64,000 nucleotides of DNA from positions 748,001-812,000 of the forward strand of contig NZ_CP152049.1 of the NCBI RefSeq assembly GCF_038630985.1. The letters run 5' to 3'. Position 1 is the stretch's first letter. The number at the start of each line of letters is the position of its first letter. Of the stretch, positions 26,051 through 34,156 are shown piece after piece. The translations under genes and the position numbers were made by a program. Below the pieces are notes generated by a model, which made no database searches, had not been told where the DNA came from, and saw only the letters and a list, made by a program, of their open reading frames with translations. Source of the DNA: Paenibacillus sp. FSL H8-0548. Its GTDB lineage: Bacteria > Bacillota > Bacilli > Paenibacillales > Paenibacillaceae.

Positions 26051-26986
26051 ATGATGGAACAGACAAAGAAGAGTGAATTTACGAGGAGATATGCAAGGTA
26101 TGCTCCGCTGTTTCTAATGATGCTGCCGGGATTGCTTTATTTGGTGCTCAACAATTACTTGCCCATGTTTGGACTCATTATTGCGTTTAAAGATGTGAAT
26201 TTTGCCAAAGGCATACTCGGAAGCGACTGGATCGGCTTCAGCAACTTTGAATATTTATTCAAAACGAGGGATGCCTACATCATTACGCGGAACACGCTGC
26301 TGTATAACGGGGGCTTTATTGCCATCAATCTCGTGGTCGCAGTCGGAATAGCAATATTGCTAAATGAAGTGAAAAACAAGTTTATGGCAAGGTTTTATCA
26401 GAGCGTCGTTCTGCTGCCATATTTGATTTCTATGGTTATTGTAAGCTATCTGGTCTACGCGCTGCTCAGTATTGAGACCGGGTTCATAAACAATACAGTA
26501 TTGCCAATGCTCGGCTTAAACGAAATTTCCTGGTACAGCGAAGCCAAGTACTGGCCTTATATTTTGAATTTAGTACATGTTTGGAAGAGCGCAGGCTTCC
26601 TATGCGTCGTTTATTTAGCAGCTATCATTGGCATCGATCAGGAATACTACGAGGCGGCAACGCTCGATGGAGCTACGAAGTGGCAGCAGATCCGGGCAAT
26701 TACACTGCCACTCATTTCACCGGTTATTACGATGATGACCTTGCTCGCTATCGGACGGATTTTCTATTCAGATTTTGGCTTGTTCTATCAAGTGCCGATG
26801 GATGCAGGCGCATTGAGCGATACGACTAATGTTATTGATACGTATGTATACCGCGGTTTAATGCAGCTTGGAGATATTGGGATGTCGTCAGCTGCAGGCT
26901 TGTATCAATCCATTGTAGGTTTTGTGCTGGTGCTCTTGTCCAACTATGTCGTCCGGAAAATAAACAAAGACAATGCTTTATTTTAG
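26051..26986 (+). CDS. Sugar ABC transporter permease, LplB/YteP (MalF) type
   Basis: Permease of 311 residues with six membrane segments. The N-terminus carries PLFLMMLPGLLYLVLNNYLPMFGLIIAF, the LplB-family signature, and the coupling loop is YYEAATLDGATKWQQIRAITLP. AAGGAAGGG precedes the tandem ATGs at 26051/26054. The second permease starts 17 bases after its stop. Upstream on the other strand is alkD, so this pair needs its own promoter; I see no clear consensus one, which fits activation by the YesN regulator. Confidence 0.92.
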   Translation: MMEQTKKSEFTRRYARYAPLFLMMLPGLLYLVLNNYLPMFGLIIAFKDVNFAKGILGSDWIGFSNFEYLFKTRDAYIITRNTLLYNGGFIAINLVVAVGIAILLNEVKNKFMARFYQSVVLLPYLISMVIVSYLVYALLSIETGFINNTVLPMLGLNEISWYSEAKYWPYILNLVHVWKSAGFLCVVYLAAIIGIDQEYYEAATLDGATKWQQIRAITLPLISPVITMMTLLAIGRIFYSDFGLFYQVPMDAGALSDTTNVIDTYVYRGLMQLGDIGMSSAAGLYQSIVGFVLVLLSNYVVRKINKDNALF

Positions 26987-27003
26987 AAGGGAGTGCATGA
27001 GTG

Positions 27004-27891
27004 ATGAATACTGATAATCGCGTGTGGCAGTGGGCGGGGCATCTAATTATGATTGTCGTTTCCATTGCGTGTCTTGTACCGTTTGTGCTGCTGTTTGTTT
27101 CTTCTATTACAGATGAGAGGATGATCATCCAGAATGGTTACTCCTTTTTCCCGGAAAAGCTGAGCGCTACCGCTTACGTTTATCTATATAACCAGTCAGA
27201 GCAAATTTTACGTGCCTATGGCATCACTATACTGGTAACGCTGCTTGGAACGACCGTAAGCTTAGCTATTACCTCTTTGCTGGCGTACCCGTTGTCGCGC
27301 CGTGATATTCCGCATCATAATAAACTGGCATTTTTCGTATTTTTCACGCTGTTGTTTAACGGAGGACTCGTTCCGACCTATCTTATTTACACGCAATATT
27401 TGGACATCAAAAACACGATCTGGGCTTTAATCATTCCGGGCCTGTTGATGAATGGCTTTAACGTCCTATTAATGAGAACCTTCTTTAAGACCTCCATACC
27501 TGTTGCGGTGCTGGAATCGGCTTACATCGACGGAGCGGGCGAATTCAGAACCTTCCGTTCAATCGTACTGCCACTATCGCTTCCTATTATGGCGACGATC
27601 GGATTGTTTCAGACTATTGGCTACTGGAATGATTGGTTTAATGGACTCGTTTACTTAAATGATGCAAGGCTGTTCAGCATTCAAAATATTCTTAACCGCA
27701 TATTGACAGATATCCAGTTTCTGACGAATGGCAGCATGAGCACGAATGCCAGTCAGGGCTTGGCGGCACTGCCAAGTGCAACCGTGCGTATGGCGATTGC
27801 GGTTATAGGCGTTTTGCCAATATTAATTGCGTATCCGTTTTTCCAAAAATATTTTGTAAAAGGAATTACAATTGGCGCGGTTAAAGGCTAA
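27004..27891 (+). CDS. Sugar ABC transporter permease, LplC/YtcP (MalG) type
   Basis: Permease of 295 residues with six segments. The family features are VPFVLLFVSSITDE after the first segment, the coupling loop ESAYIDGAGEFRTFRSIVLP and the C-terminal VKGITIGAVKG. AAGGGAG lies about 11 bases before the ATG at 27004; a GTG directly before it is an alternative. With the LplB-type protein it forms the membrane channel. No ATPase is encoded nearby. Confidence 0.93.
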   Translation: MNTDNRVWQWAGHLIMIVVSIACLVPFVLLFVSSITDERMIIQNGYSFFPEKLSATAYVYLYNQSEQILRAYGITILVTLLGTTVSLAITSLLAYPLSRRDIPHHNKLAFFVFFTLLFNGGLVPTYLIYTQYLDIKNTIWALIIPGLLMNGFNVLLMRTFFKTSIPVAVLESAYIDGAGEFRTFRSIVLPLSLPIMATIGLFQTIGYWNDWFNGLVYLNDARLFSIQNILNRILTDIQFLTNGSMSTNASQGLAALPSATVRMAIAVIGVLPILIAYPFFQKYFVKGITIGAVKG

Positions 27892-27913
27892 GACTGGAAG
27901 GGAGAGATCGAGC

Positions 27914-29455
27914 ATGAACTATCGGAATCCTGTAATAAGCGGGTTTCATCCGGACCCAAGCGTTTGCCGAGTGGGCTCTGATTATTATTTAGTGACCAGC
28001 TCCTTTGAATATTTTCCAGGTGTTCCTATCTTTCATAGCAAGGATATGGTTCATTGGCAGCAGATAGGGCATTGCTTGACTCGCGAGAGTCAATTGCCCT
28101 TGCAGAAGGCTGGCAGCTCGAACGGCATATTCGCTCCAACGCTGCGTCATTATAACGGACGGTTTTACATGATTACGACGAATGTTACGATCAGAAAAAA
28201 TTTCTATGTGACGTCTGAAAACGCCGAGGGGCCTTGGTCTGAGCCTGTTTGGCTGGATTGGGATGGCATCGATCCCTCCCTCATGTTCGACGAGGACGGA
28301 AAGGTCTACATTACCGGAACAGGAGAGTTTGACGGCAGCGAGAAAGCAGGTATCTATCAGGCGGAAATTGATCTTGTGACGGGTCAGCTATGCTCGCCCC
28401 GCCGATTCGTTTGGGGCGGAACGGGAGGAGCTTTCCCTGAAGGTCCGCATCTTTATCGAATTTTCGATACGTATTATTTGATGATCTCCGAGGGTGGCAC
28501 CGAGTATGGTCACATGGTAACGATTGCGAGGAGCGATTCGCCGTATGGGCCCTTCGAGAGCAACCCAAGCAATCCGATATTGTCTCACCGCAGCAGGCAG
28601 AGCAGCATTCATGCAACGGGCCATGCCGATTTGATTCAGGCTGAGGATGGCAGCTGGTGGGCAGTTTGCCTAGGCATACGACCGATTGGTTATCCTTATC
28701 GTCATCATTTGGGTAGAGAGACCTTTCTTGCTCCTGTACGATGGTCAGATGATAAATGGCCGACTATAGGGGAACTTGGCATCATAGATGAGGTTATGAA
28801 TGCGGGGACACTTACGCTAGGGCAAGGAGAGCAGTGGTGCGAACGAGACGATTTCAATAAAAGCATGCTTGCTCATTCCTGGAATTTTCTTCGCAATCCA
28901 TCTGCGGATGATTGGTCGCTTGTCGAGCGTGCGGGATGGCTGACCCTGCATGGCTCAGCCATAACATTAAACGAAGCGGACTCTCCGGCATTTGTAGGTC
29001 GGCGGCAGCAGCATTTTGCATGCTCGGTATCCACCTTGCTTGAATTTGAGCCTAATCATGATGGGGAAGAGGCTGGGCTGACCGTTTATATGAATGAGCA
29101 ATTCCATTATGAAATCGCTCTCGTCCATCAAGCTGGAAGAAGGAATGTGATTTTGCGGCGCCGGATCGGTTCTTTATGGAAAGAGAGCTTTGTGAGCGAG
29201 TATTCTGATTCACGAATTATTTTTGGAATTGAAGCTGATGCAAGCAGCTATCGGTTTACCTTCGCAACGGAAGTCGGAGAAAAGCATATCGCGGGAGAGG
29301 CAGAATGCTGTCTCCTTGCTACGGAAGTGGCTGGCGGGTTTACGGGTGTATTTTTTGGGCTGTATGCGACAGGGAATGGGAAGCCATGTCAGGCTCCTGC
29401 GTATTTTGACCGATTTGATTATATTCCGGTGTTGAATACGGATGAGAAGGGGTGA
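27914..29455 (+). CDS. GH43 beta-xylosidase/alpha-L-arabinofuranosidase-type enzyme
   Basis: A 513-residue cytoplasmic glycosidase. The propeller begins NPVISGFHPDPSVCRVGSDY with the catalytic base Asp in HPDPSV; the pKa-modulating Asp is in WDGIDPSLMFDEDG and the acid Glu in AFPEGPHLYR, all as in GH43 subfamily 11-like beta-xylosidases. Residues after about 325 form the C-terminal beta-sandwich (DUF1349/XynB C2 type) that completes the active site. The ATG at 27914 follows GGGAGAG; longer in-frame starts would overlap the permease. Its stop is just before the next gene's ATG. Likely substrate: a xylo- or arabino-oligosaccharide delivered by the upstream importer. Confidence 0.92.
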   Translation: MNYRNPVISGFHPDPSVCRVGSDYYLVTSSFEYFPGVPIFHSKDMVHWQQIGHCLTRESQLPLQKAGSSNGIFAPTLRHYNGRFYMITTNVTIRKNFYVTSENAEGPWSEPVWLDWDGIDPSLMFDEDGKVYITGTGEFDGSEKAGIYQAEIDLVTGQLCSPRRFVWGGTGGAFPEGPHLYRIFDTYYLMISEGGTEYGHMVTIARSDSPYGPFESNPSNPILSHRSRQSSIHATGHADLIQAEDGSWWAVCLGIRPIGYPYRHHLGRETFLAPVRWSDDKWPTIGELGIIDEVMNAGTLTLGQGEQWCERDDFNKSMLAHSWNFLRNPSADDWSLVERAGWLTLHGSAITLNEADSPAFVGRRQQHFACSVSTLLEFEPNHDGEEAGLTVYMNEQFHYEIALVHQAGRRNVILRRRIGSLWKESFVSEYSDSRIIFGIEADASSYRFTFATEVGEKHIAGEAECCLLATEVAGGFTGVFFGLYATGNGKPCQAPAYFDRFDYIPVLNTDEKG

Positions 29456-29460
29456 ATGCA

Positions 29461-32076
29461 ATGAGTTCTAGGCTGCAGGAGGTATTAGCAGGTAAAGGGG
29501 ATAATTACCTTCTTCCTTTCTTATGGCAAAGAGGCGAGACGGAAGCGGTTATTCGTGAGGAGCTGGCAAGAATCGATGAAGCTGGCATCAAGGCGGTATG
29601 CATCGAGTCAAGGCCTCATCCCGACTTCCTCGGACCAGGCTGGTGGACGGATGTTGACATCATCATGGATGAAGCCCGGAGTAGGGAAATGCGAGTGTGG
29701 GTGTTCGACGACGATCATTTTCCAACGGGTCATGCGGCAGGCAAAATGAAGGATGCGTCCCCGCTGCTCAGAAGACGATTTCTTGGGGAGCGCAGAATAG
29801 ATGCTGTTGGTCCAATGAAGGAGGCTTCCTTTCTCATCGGGCCATGGCTGCAAGAGGGCGACGTTCTCGTAGCGGCCTATGCGGCAAAGCGGGAGCGGGG
29901 GAGCGGAGTGATTATAGGCGACATGATTGATGTGGAAGCTTTCATTCAGCAGAATGTCCTTTATTGGGATGTGCCGGCAGGCTTCTGGAGCATTTATTTA
30001 ATGGTGGAAACGTCAGAGGGAGCGGACAACACGAAGCGGGAGTATATCAACCCTATCGTTTCTGAATCAACGCAAGTATTAATCGATGCAGTATATGAAG
30101 TGTATTATGAAAGATACAAGGATGATTTTGGAAAGACATTCGCCGGGTTTTTCTCGGATGAGCCGGGCTTCTACAACGATTTTAACATGTATGACTTTAC
30201 GTCGGTTCCAGGCAAGCAAAGAGTGGTGCTGCCTTGGCGTCATGACATGCTGTCCTATTTGGATGCTGAAATAGGCTCGTCATTTAAGGCGCTGCTTCCG
30301 CTCCTTTTTCATAATGGCGGAGAGAAAACTGCTGAGGCAAGATACAGCTACATGAATGCGGTCAGCAAGCTGTATGCGGAGCATTTTTGCGGCAAGCTGG
30401 GTGAATGGTGCCGAGAGCGAAATGTTGAATATATCGGACATATTATCGAGGACAATAACGTGCATGCTCGTTTAGGCTGCGGGCCAGGACATTTCTTCCG
30501 TTCCATGTGGGGTCAGGATATGTCAGGAATCGATGTGGTCTTGCATCAAATATTGCCCGGCTTTGATGAGACGCCTTTTTCTTGGGTTGCTGGGAATACG
30601 GACAGCGAGTTTTTTCACTATGGACTGGCGAAGCTCGGCTCCTCTTTGGCACATATCGATCCCAAAAAGAAGGGCAGGGCGATGTGCGAGATCTTTGGCG
30701 CGTATGGCTGGAGCGAAGGGCTTAAGCTCATGAAATGGCTGACAGACCATATGCTCGTTCGAGGCATCAACCATTTTGTGCCGCATGCTTTCTCTCAGAT
30801 GGAGTTCCCGGATAAAGACTGTCCTCCTCATTTCTATGCGCGCGGGCATAATCCGCAATATCGTTATTTTAAGGAGCTTAACCATTATACGAACCGGCTG
30901 TGCCATCTGTTATCAGGCGGCGTGCACCGGGCTACCGCTGCGGTTCTTTATCACGCAGAAGCGGAATGGTCCGGCACAAGCATGCTGTTCCAGAAGCCGG
31001 TCAAGGCGCTTCTTCAAGCGCAAATTGATTGCGATGTAGTGCCGGCAGACAGCATCATAACGAATGCAGCAATCGTGGGAGGGAAGCTGATGATCGCCGC
31101 AGAGGAGTACAGCTGCTTCATCGTGCCATATGCGGAAGCGCTGCCGATTAAGCTGCTGGAGACGCTGCTTGCAATGGCTGATGGTGGTGTACCCGTAATC
31201 GCAGTAGATTCGCTGCCGATTCGCTCCAGCGAAGGGATAGAGAGCGCAGCGATTTTAGCCGAGCTAGATGCTCACGCGAATGTGCGTGTCATTCCTTTAA
31301 TGAAGCTTGCAAGCAGCATGAAGACGCTGGGGCTGTACGAAATCGAGGTAGAAGAAGATCAGTCTTACCTGCGAAACTATCATTATGAGCATCCGGATTA
31401 TCATGTGTATTTATTTTTTAACGAGCATCCGTATGAGAGAATCGACACCCAAGTGTTTATTCCACAGCATGCTCAGGCCGCTATCTACGACGGATTTGAT
31501 AATAAGGCAGCCTTGCTGGATGTCACCGTTACACCAGAGGGCTTGCAGCTGCCGCTAAAGCTTAGCCCTTATGAGTCCATTATCGTCATTGCCGGCATGG
31601 AGCTGCCAAAGGGTATTGAGTGGACAATAGGCTCCCAAGAAGCTAGTGATGAGGGGATCTTATTGCAAGGAGAATGGACAGTAGCGACAGCAACGGCTGA
31701 GCAGTATCCTAATTTTGACCATTGGGGCACTTTGGCCCAGCTTGTTAGCATGGGCAGTCCGCAGCTGCTGCCAGCGTTTTCTGGCACATTCCGTTATGAG
31801 TTAACCTTCCAATGGCCAAATGCGGCAAAGCCCTTTGCTCTAGATTTGGGAGATGCTTACGAAACAGCTGAAGTGTGGTTGAATGATGAACGATTAGGCG
31901 TGAGGCTTTGCTCGCCCTATCGCTTTGATACGCGCAGCTCGGTTCGCGAGGGAATGAATAAGCTGGTCATTGAGGTAACGAATACGCTGGCGAAGGAGCA
32001 GCGGGATTTTTTCTCACGCTTCATGCAGCAGGAGCCAAGCGGGCTGATCGGGCCTGTTCGTTTGCTTTTAGAGTAG
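29461..32076 (+). CDS. Large GH106-like glycosidase with C-terminal sugar-binding sandwich
   Basis: An 871-residue cytoplasmic protein. The N-terminal barrel begins PFLWQRGETEAVIREELARI followed by DEAGIKAVCIESRPHPDFLG and VWVFDDDHFPTGHAAGK, a pattern resembling GH106 alpha-L-rhamnosidases. A central FAGFFSDEPGFYNDF and an NVEYIGHI segment fit a TIM-barrel active site. The last 120 residues form a GH2-type galactose-binding sandwich (AFALDLGDAYETAEVWLND-like, then NKLVIEVTNTLAKEQRD). GAGAAGGGG precedes the ATG; it begins 5 bases after the GH43 stop. The fold class is likely; rhamnosidase activity is not shown by the sequence alone. Confidence 0.7.
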   Translation: MSSRLQEVLAGKGDNYLLPFLWQRGETEAVIREELARIDEAGIKAVCIESRPHPDFLGPGWWTDVDIIMDEARSREMRVWVFDDDHFPTGHAAGKMKDASPLLRRRFLGERRIDAVGPMKEASFLIGPWLQEGDVLVAAYAAKRERGSGVIIGDMIDVEAFIQQNVLYWDVPAGFWSIYLMVETSEGADNTKREYINPIVSESTQVLIDAVYEVYYERYKDDFGKTFAGFFSDEPGFYNDFNMYDFTSVPGKQRVVLPWRHDMLSYLDAEIGSSFKALLPLLFHNGGEKTAEARYSYMNAVSKLYAEHFCGKLGEWCRERNVEYIGHIIEDNNVHARLGCGPGHFFRSMWGQDMSGIDVVLHQILPGFDETPFSWVAGNTDSEFFHYGLAKLGSSLAHIDPKKKGRAMCEIFGAYGWSEGLKLMKWLTDHMLVRGINHFVPHAFSQMEFPDKDCPPHFYARGHNPQYRYFKELNHYTNRLCHLLSGGVHRATAAVLYHAEAEWSGTSMLFQKPVKALLQAQIDCDVVPADSIITNAAIVGGKLMIAAEEYSCFIVPYAEALPIKLLETLLAMADGGVPVIAVDSLPIRSSEGIESAAILAELDAHANVRVIPLMKLASSMKTLGLYEIEVEEDQSYLRNYHYEHPDYHVYLFFNEHPYERIDTQVFIPQHAQAAIYDGFDNKAALLDVTVTPEGLQLPLKLSPYESIIVIAGMELPKGIEWTIGSQEASDEGILLQGEWTVATATAEQYPNFDHWGTLAQLVSMGSPQLLPAFSGTFRYELTFQWPNAAKPFALDLGDAYETAEVWLNDERLGVRLCSPYRFDTRSSVREGMNKLVIEVTNTLAKEQRDFFSRFMQQEPSGLIGPVRLLLE

Positions 32077-32111
32077 AAATAGACGGGGGTAGGCCTAGGA
32101 GGACATGCGAG

Positions 32112-32267
32112 ATGAATAAGGATAGGATGAGCAGCAGTAAACGTTTGAAGCTCATCGTCATTTTGGGCTCTTTAGCGGCTCTTGGGCCGTTGTCTATCGA
32201 TATGTATTTGCCATCCTTGCCTACGATTAGCCTATATTTTTGCGAGAAACCTCGTGTCCTTATCTAA
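32112..32267 (+). pseudogene. Truncated Bcr/CflA-type MFS drug exporter (N-terminal 51 codons)
   Basis: A short ORF with TAGGAGGACATGCGAG just upstream encodes the start of a Bcr/CflA exporter: LKLIVILGSLAALGPLSIDM, then YLPSLPTIS, is the first membrane helix and signature loop. After residue 41 the reading frame runs into unrelated sequence and stops inside a terminator hairpin. The remaining roughly 350 residues are absent in all frames downstream, so this is a deletion remnant that has kept its ribosome site. Confidence 0.75.
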
Positions 32268-32285
32268 GGACACGAGGTTTCTTCT
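32245..32285. terminator. Strong bidirectional terminator
   Basis: An 18-base perfect inverted repeat (32245-32262 and 32265-32282) with a 2-base centre. AGAAAC at one end and GTTTCT at the other serve both strands. It lies between the truncated exporter and the convergent SET gene. Confidence 0.88.
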
Positions 32286-32294
32286 AATTAAGCC

Positions 32295-32681
32295 TTATTC
32301 TTCTTTTCCTTCATTAAACCAAAGCGGATCATCATTTTCGACCTCGCCGTTATAGTTAATCAGAATCTCGTCCCCAGCCGCTATGTCGGTATAAGCATAG
32401 AAATCAACGGTATGATTGTCAAAATTAAGATCGTAATGGGCATTGGGCGTATAAGAATGATTGAACAGCATGCCATATCCGAGCAGGAGAGCTGTATGGT
32501 TGGCGCCATACTCAAACATGTAGTCTGCAAGGAGGGTTTTTTCTATATGCTCATGTTGCTCATTTGGATAAGGAATTACGGGTGCTTCATGAATTAAATC
32601 GCCTTTTGCAAAATCACGTGTCGCAAATACCCCTCGATTCAACTCACCGTCACTTAGCGTGGAAGTTCTTACCTCAATCAT
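32295..32681 (-). CDS. SET-domain protein (putative protein-lysine methyltransferase)
   Basis: A 128-residue protein consisting only of a SET domain. The N-terminal part reads LNRGVFATRDFAKGDLIHE, the AdoMet/pseudoknot motif is MLFNHSYTPNAHYDL (usual NHSCxPN, here with Tyr for Cys), and the C-terminal motif is IAAGDEILINYNGE. The second Met (32681) is chosen because AGGTGAC lies 5 bases upstream; a GTG at 32690 is possible. Stand-alone bacterial SET proteins are thought to methylate lysines in other proteins, but targets are unknown. It is a lone gene convergent with the glycan operon. Confidence 0.85.
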   Translation of the reverse strand: MIEVRTSTLSDGELNRGVFATRDFAKGDLIHEAPVIPYPNEQHEHIEKTLLADYMFEYGANHTALLLGYGMLFNHSYTPNAHYDLNFDNHTVDFYAYTDIAAGDEILINYNGEVENDDPLWFNEGKEE

Positions 32682-32876
32682 GTTAGTCACCTGCGCGTTC
32701 TTTAGTCTAAGTAGCTCTTAGCTGCGCTAAGAAGCTTGCTCACTTTAGGTAATATAACAATTTAATTAGAAAATAGCTAGTTAATATAAGACTTGGAACC
32801 ATTGAAAATTCGTTTTTTTATCGCAAATCTGGAAACAAAAGCTAAAAAAACTCCGTCTATGCTAAGAGGTGATTGA

Positions 32877-33521
32877 ATGGACACAAAAAAACGATTAATC
32901 GTCTTATGCGCGACCATTTTGTTCAGTGCGCTATTTTTTGCAGCCAAACCGGTCTCCGTATTTGCCTGCTCCTGCGCGATGTTAGATTCGCCGGAATCGC
33001 AAGTAAAGAATGAGCTTGAACACAAGACAGCGATCTTTGCAGGAAAAGTAACGAAGATTATCCCGCTGCCACAGAAGACAATCATATCGAGTGCGGATTT
33101 AGTGGAAGTCAGCTTCCTAGTTGAAACGGTATGGAAGGGTGATTTGGAGCAGCAGACGATTGTTTATACGGCGGAGAGCTCAGCGAGTTGTGGATATGGT
33201 GGCTTTGAAGAGGGGAAATCGTATATCGTATCTGCTTATGAGAGCTCGGGCAAGCTGGAAACAGGAATGTGTGAATTAACGAAACCTCTCTCTATGGCAG
33301 AGGAGGAGCTTATGCTGCTCGGAGAAGGTTATGCGCCTCATTTGGCTAGTGGGGGAAAGGCTGCTGCTAATAAGGACAAGGTGGAAGCAGCCGTAGAAAC
33401 AGACATAAAGCCAGAGTTATCATCCACATCAAGAGTACCGCTTATTCTCGCAATGGCAGCGTTACTCCTTATCGTTATCATAGTGATTATCCTAATCAGG
33501 CGACGCCGAAATACTTTTTGA
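32877..33521 (+). CDS. TIMP-like (netrin-fold) surface protein with C-terminal membrane anchor
   Basis: A 214-residue exported protein. A signal peptide (1-30, ending VSVFA) is followed by CSCAM, whose two N-terminal Cys residues are the hallmark of tissue-inhibitor-of-metalloproteinase-like domains. The OB-fold part includes AIFAGKVTKI, then VSFLVETVWKGDLE, then CGYGGFEEGKSYIVSAY, with two further Cys residues for disulfides. A low-complexity stalk (about 150-185) leads to a membrane helix (VPLILAMAALLLIVIIVIIL) and an RRRR stop-transfer. It should sit on the outer face of the membrane. Bacterial members are not known to inhibit proteases; function unknown. Confidence 0.82.
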   Translation: MDTKKRLIVLCATILFSALFFAAKPVSVFACSCAMLDSPESQVKNELEHKTAIFAGKVTKIIPLPQKTIISSADLVEVSFLVETVWKGDLEQQTIVYTAESSASCGYGGFEEGKSYIVSAYESSGKLETGMCELTKPLSMAEEELMLLGEGYAPHLASGGKAAANKDKVEAAVETDIKPELSSTSRVPLILAMAALLLIVIIVIILIRRRRNTF

Positions 33522-33614
33522 GTATGATTCATAAGATCACATAGTGTTTAATATAGGTTTAAATGTAAATTTTTGATGTTAAGGTTGTCTGATAACTAAG
33601 GAGGAGTTGGAATT

Positions 33615-34145
33615 TTGAATAAGAAAATTTGGAATTGTACGCTGCTGTCTTTTGTTTTGATTTTAGCATTAACTGCTTGCAGCAAAACTGAATCAACCGA
33701 CAATATCCCGAGCGTTAAAGACGATGAGGCAGCCATCCAAACTGAAGTAATCGATGCAGTTGAAGATGATGCTGCAGATGTGGATGATCCTGAACATCGT
33801 TTGACGGAGAAAGTGGACAATGGCAAAGTCCCGGCGTATTTGCCCAAGGATTTTCCACTTCCAGAGGATGCTCTAATCGTAACCTCTCATGCTGAAGAAA
33901 CGGATGGCAAAAAATCGGTTCTTCTCATATTCACGACAGAAGAAAGCATGGCAACCGTATCGAAATTGTATAAGGATTATTTTATTGCTCAAAATTTAGA
34001 AAATGTTGGTCAAACTGTAGATAACAAAAATATTATTATTCAAGGGGAAAACAAAGAAACAGAGCAGAACTGGTCAATGATCGGCGGACCATTGGCTTCG
34101 AAAGAAGGCGTCATTGAGCTAACGGTAACTTGGTCGGAAATGTAG
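33615..34145 (+). CDS. Hypothetical lipoprotein
   Basis: A 176-residue lipoprotein: the signal peptide ends in LTACS (Cys about 23), followed by an acidic, low-complexity stretch (about 25-62) and a compact domain with VPAYLPKDFPLPEDALIV and SVLLIFTTEESMATVSKLYK. The latter resembles small domains of unknown function in Firmicute lipoproteins that compare two states of a short peptide-binding fold. It uses a TTG start at 33615 with AAGGAGGAG about 10 bases upstream. It stands 93 bases after the TIMP-like gene and may be co-transcribed. I do not recognise a specific function. Confidence 0.75.
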   Translation: MNKKIWNCTLLSFVLILALTACSKTESTDNIPSVKDDEAAIQTEVIDAVEDDAADVDDPEHRLTEKVDNGKVPAYLPKDFPLPEDALIVTSHAEETDGKKSVLLIFTTEESMATVSKLYKDYFIAQNLENVGQTVDNKNIIIQGENKETEQNWSMIGGPLASKEGVIELTVTWSEM

Positions 34146-34156
34146 CTATTTTGTTC

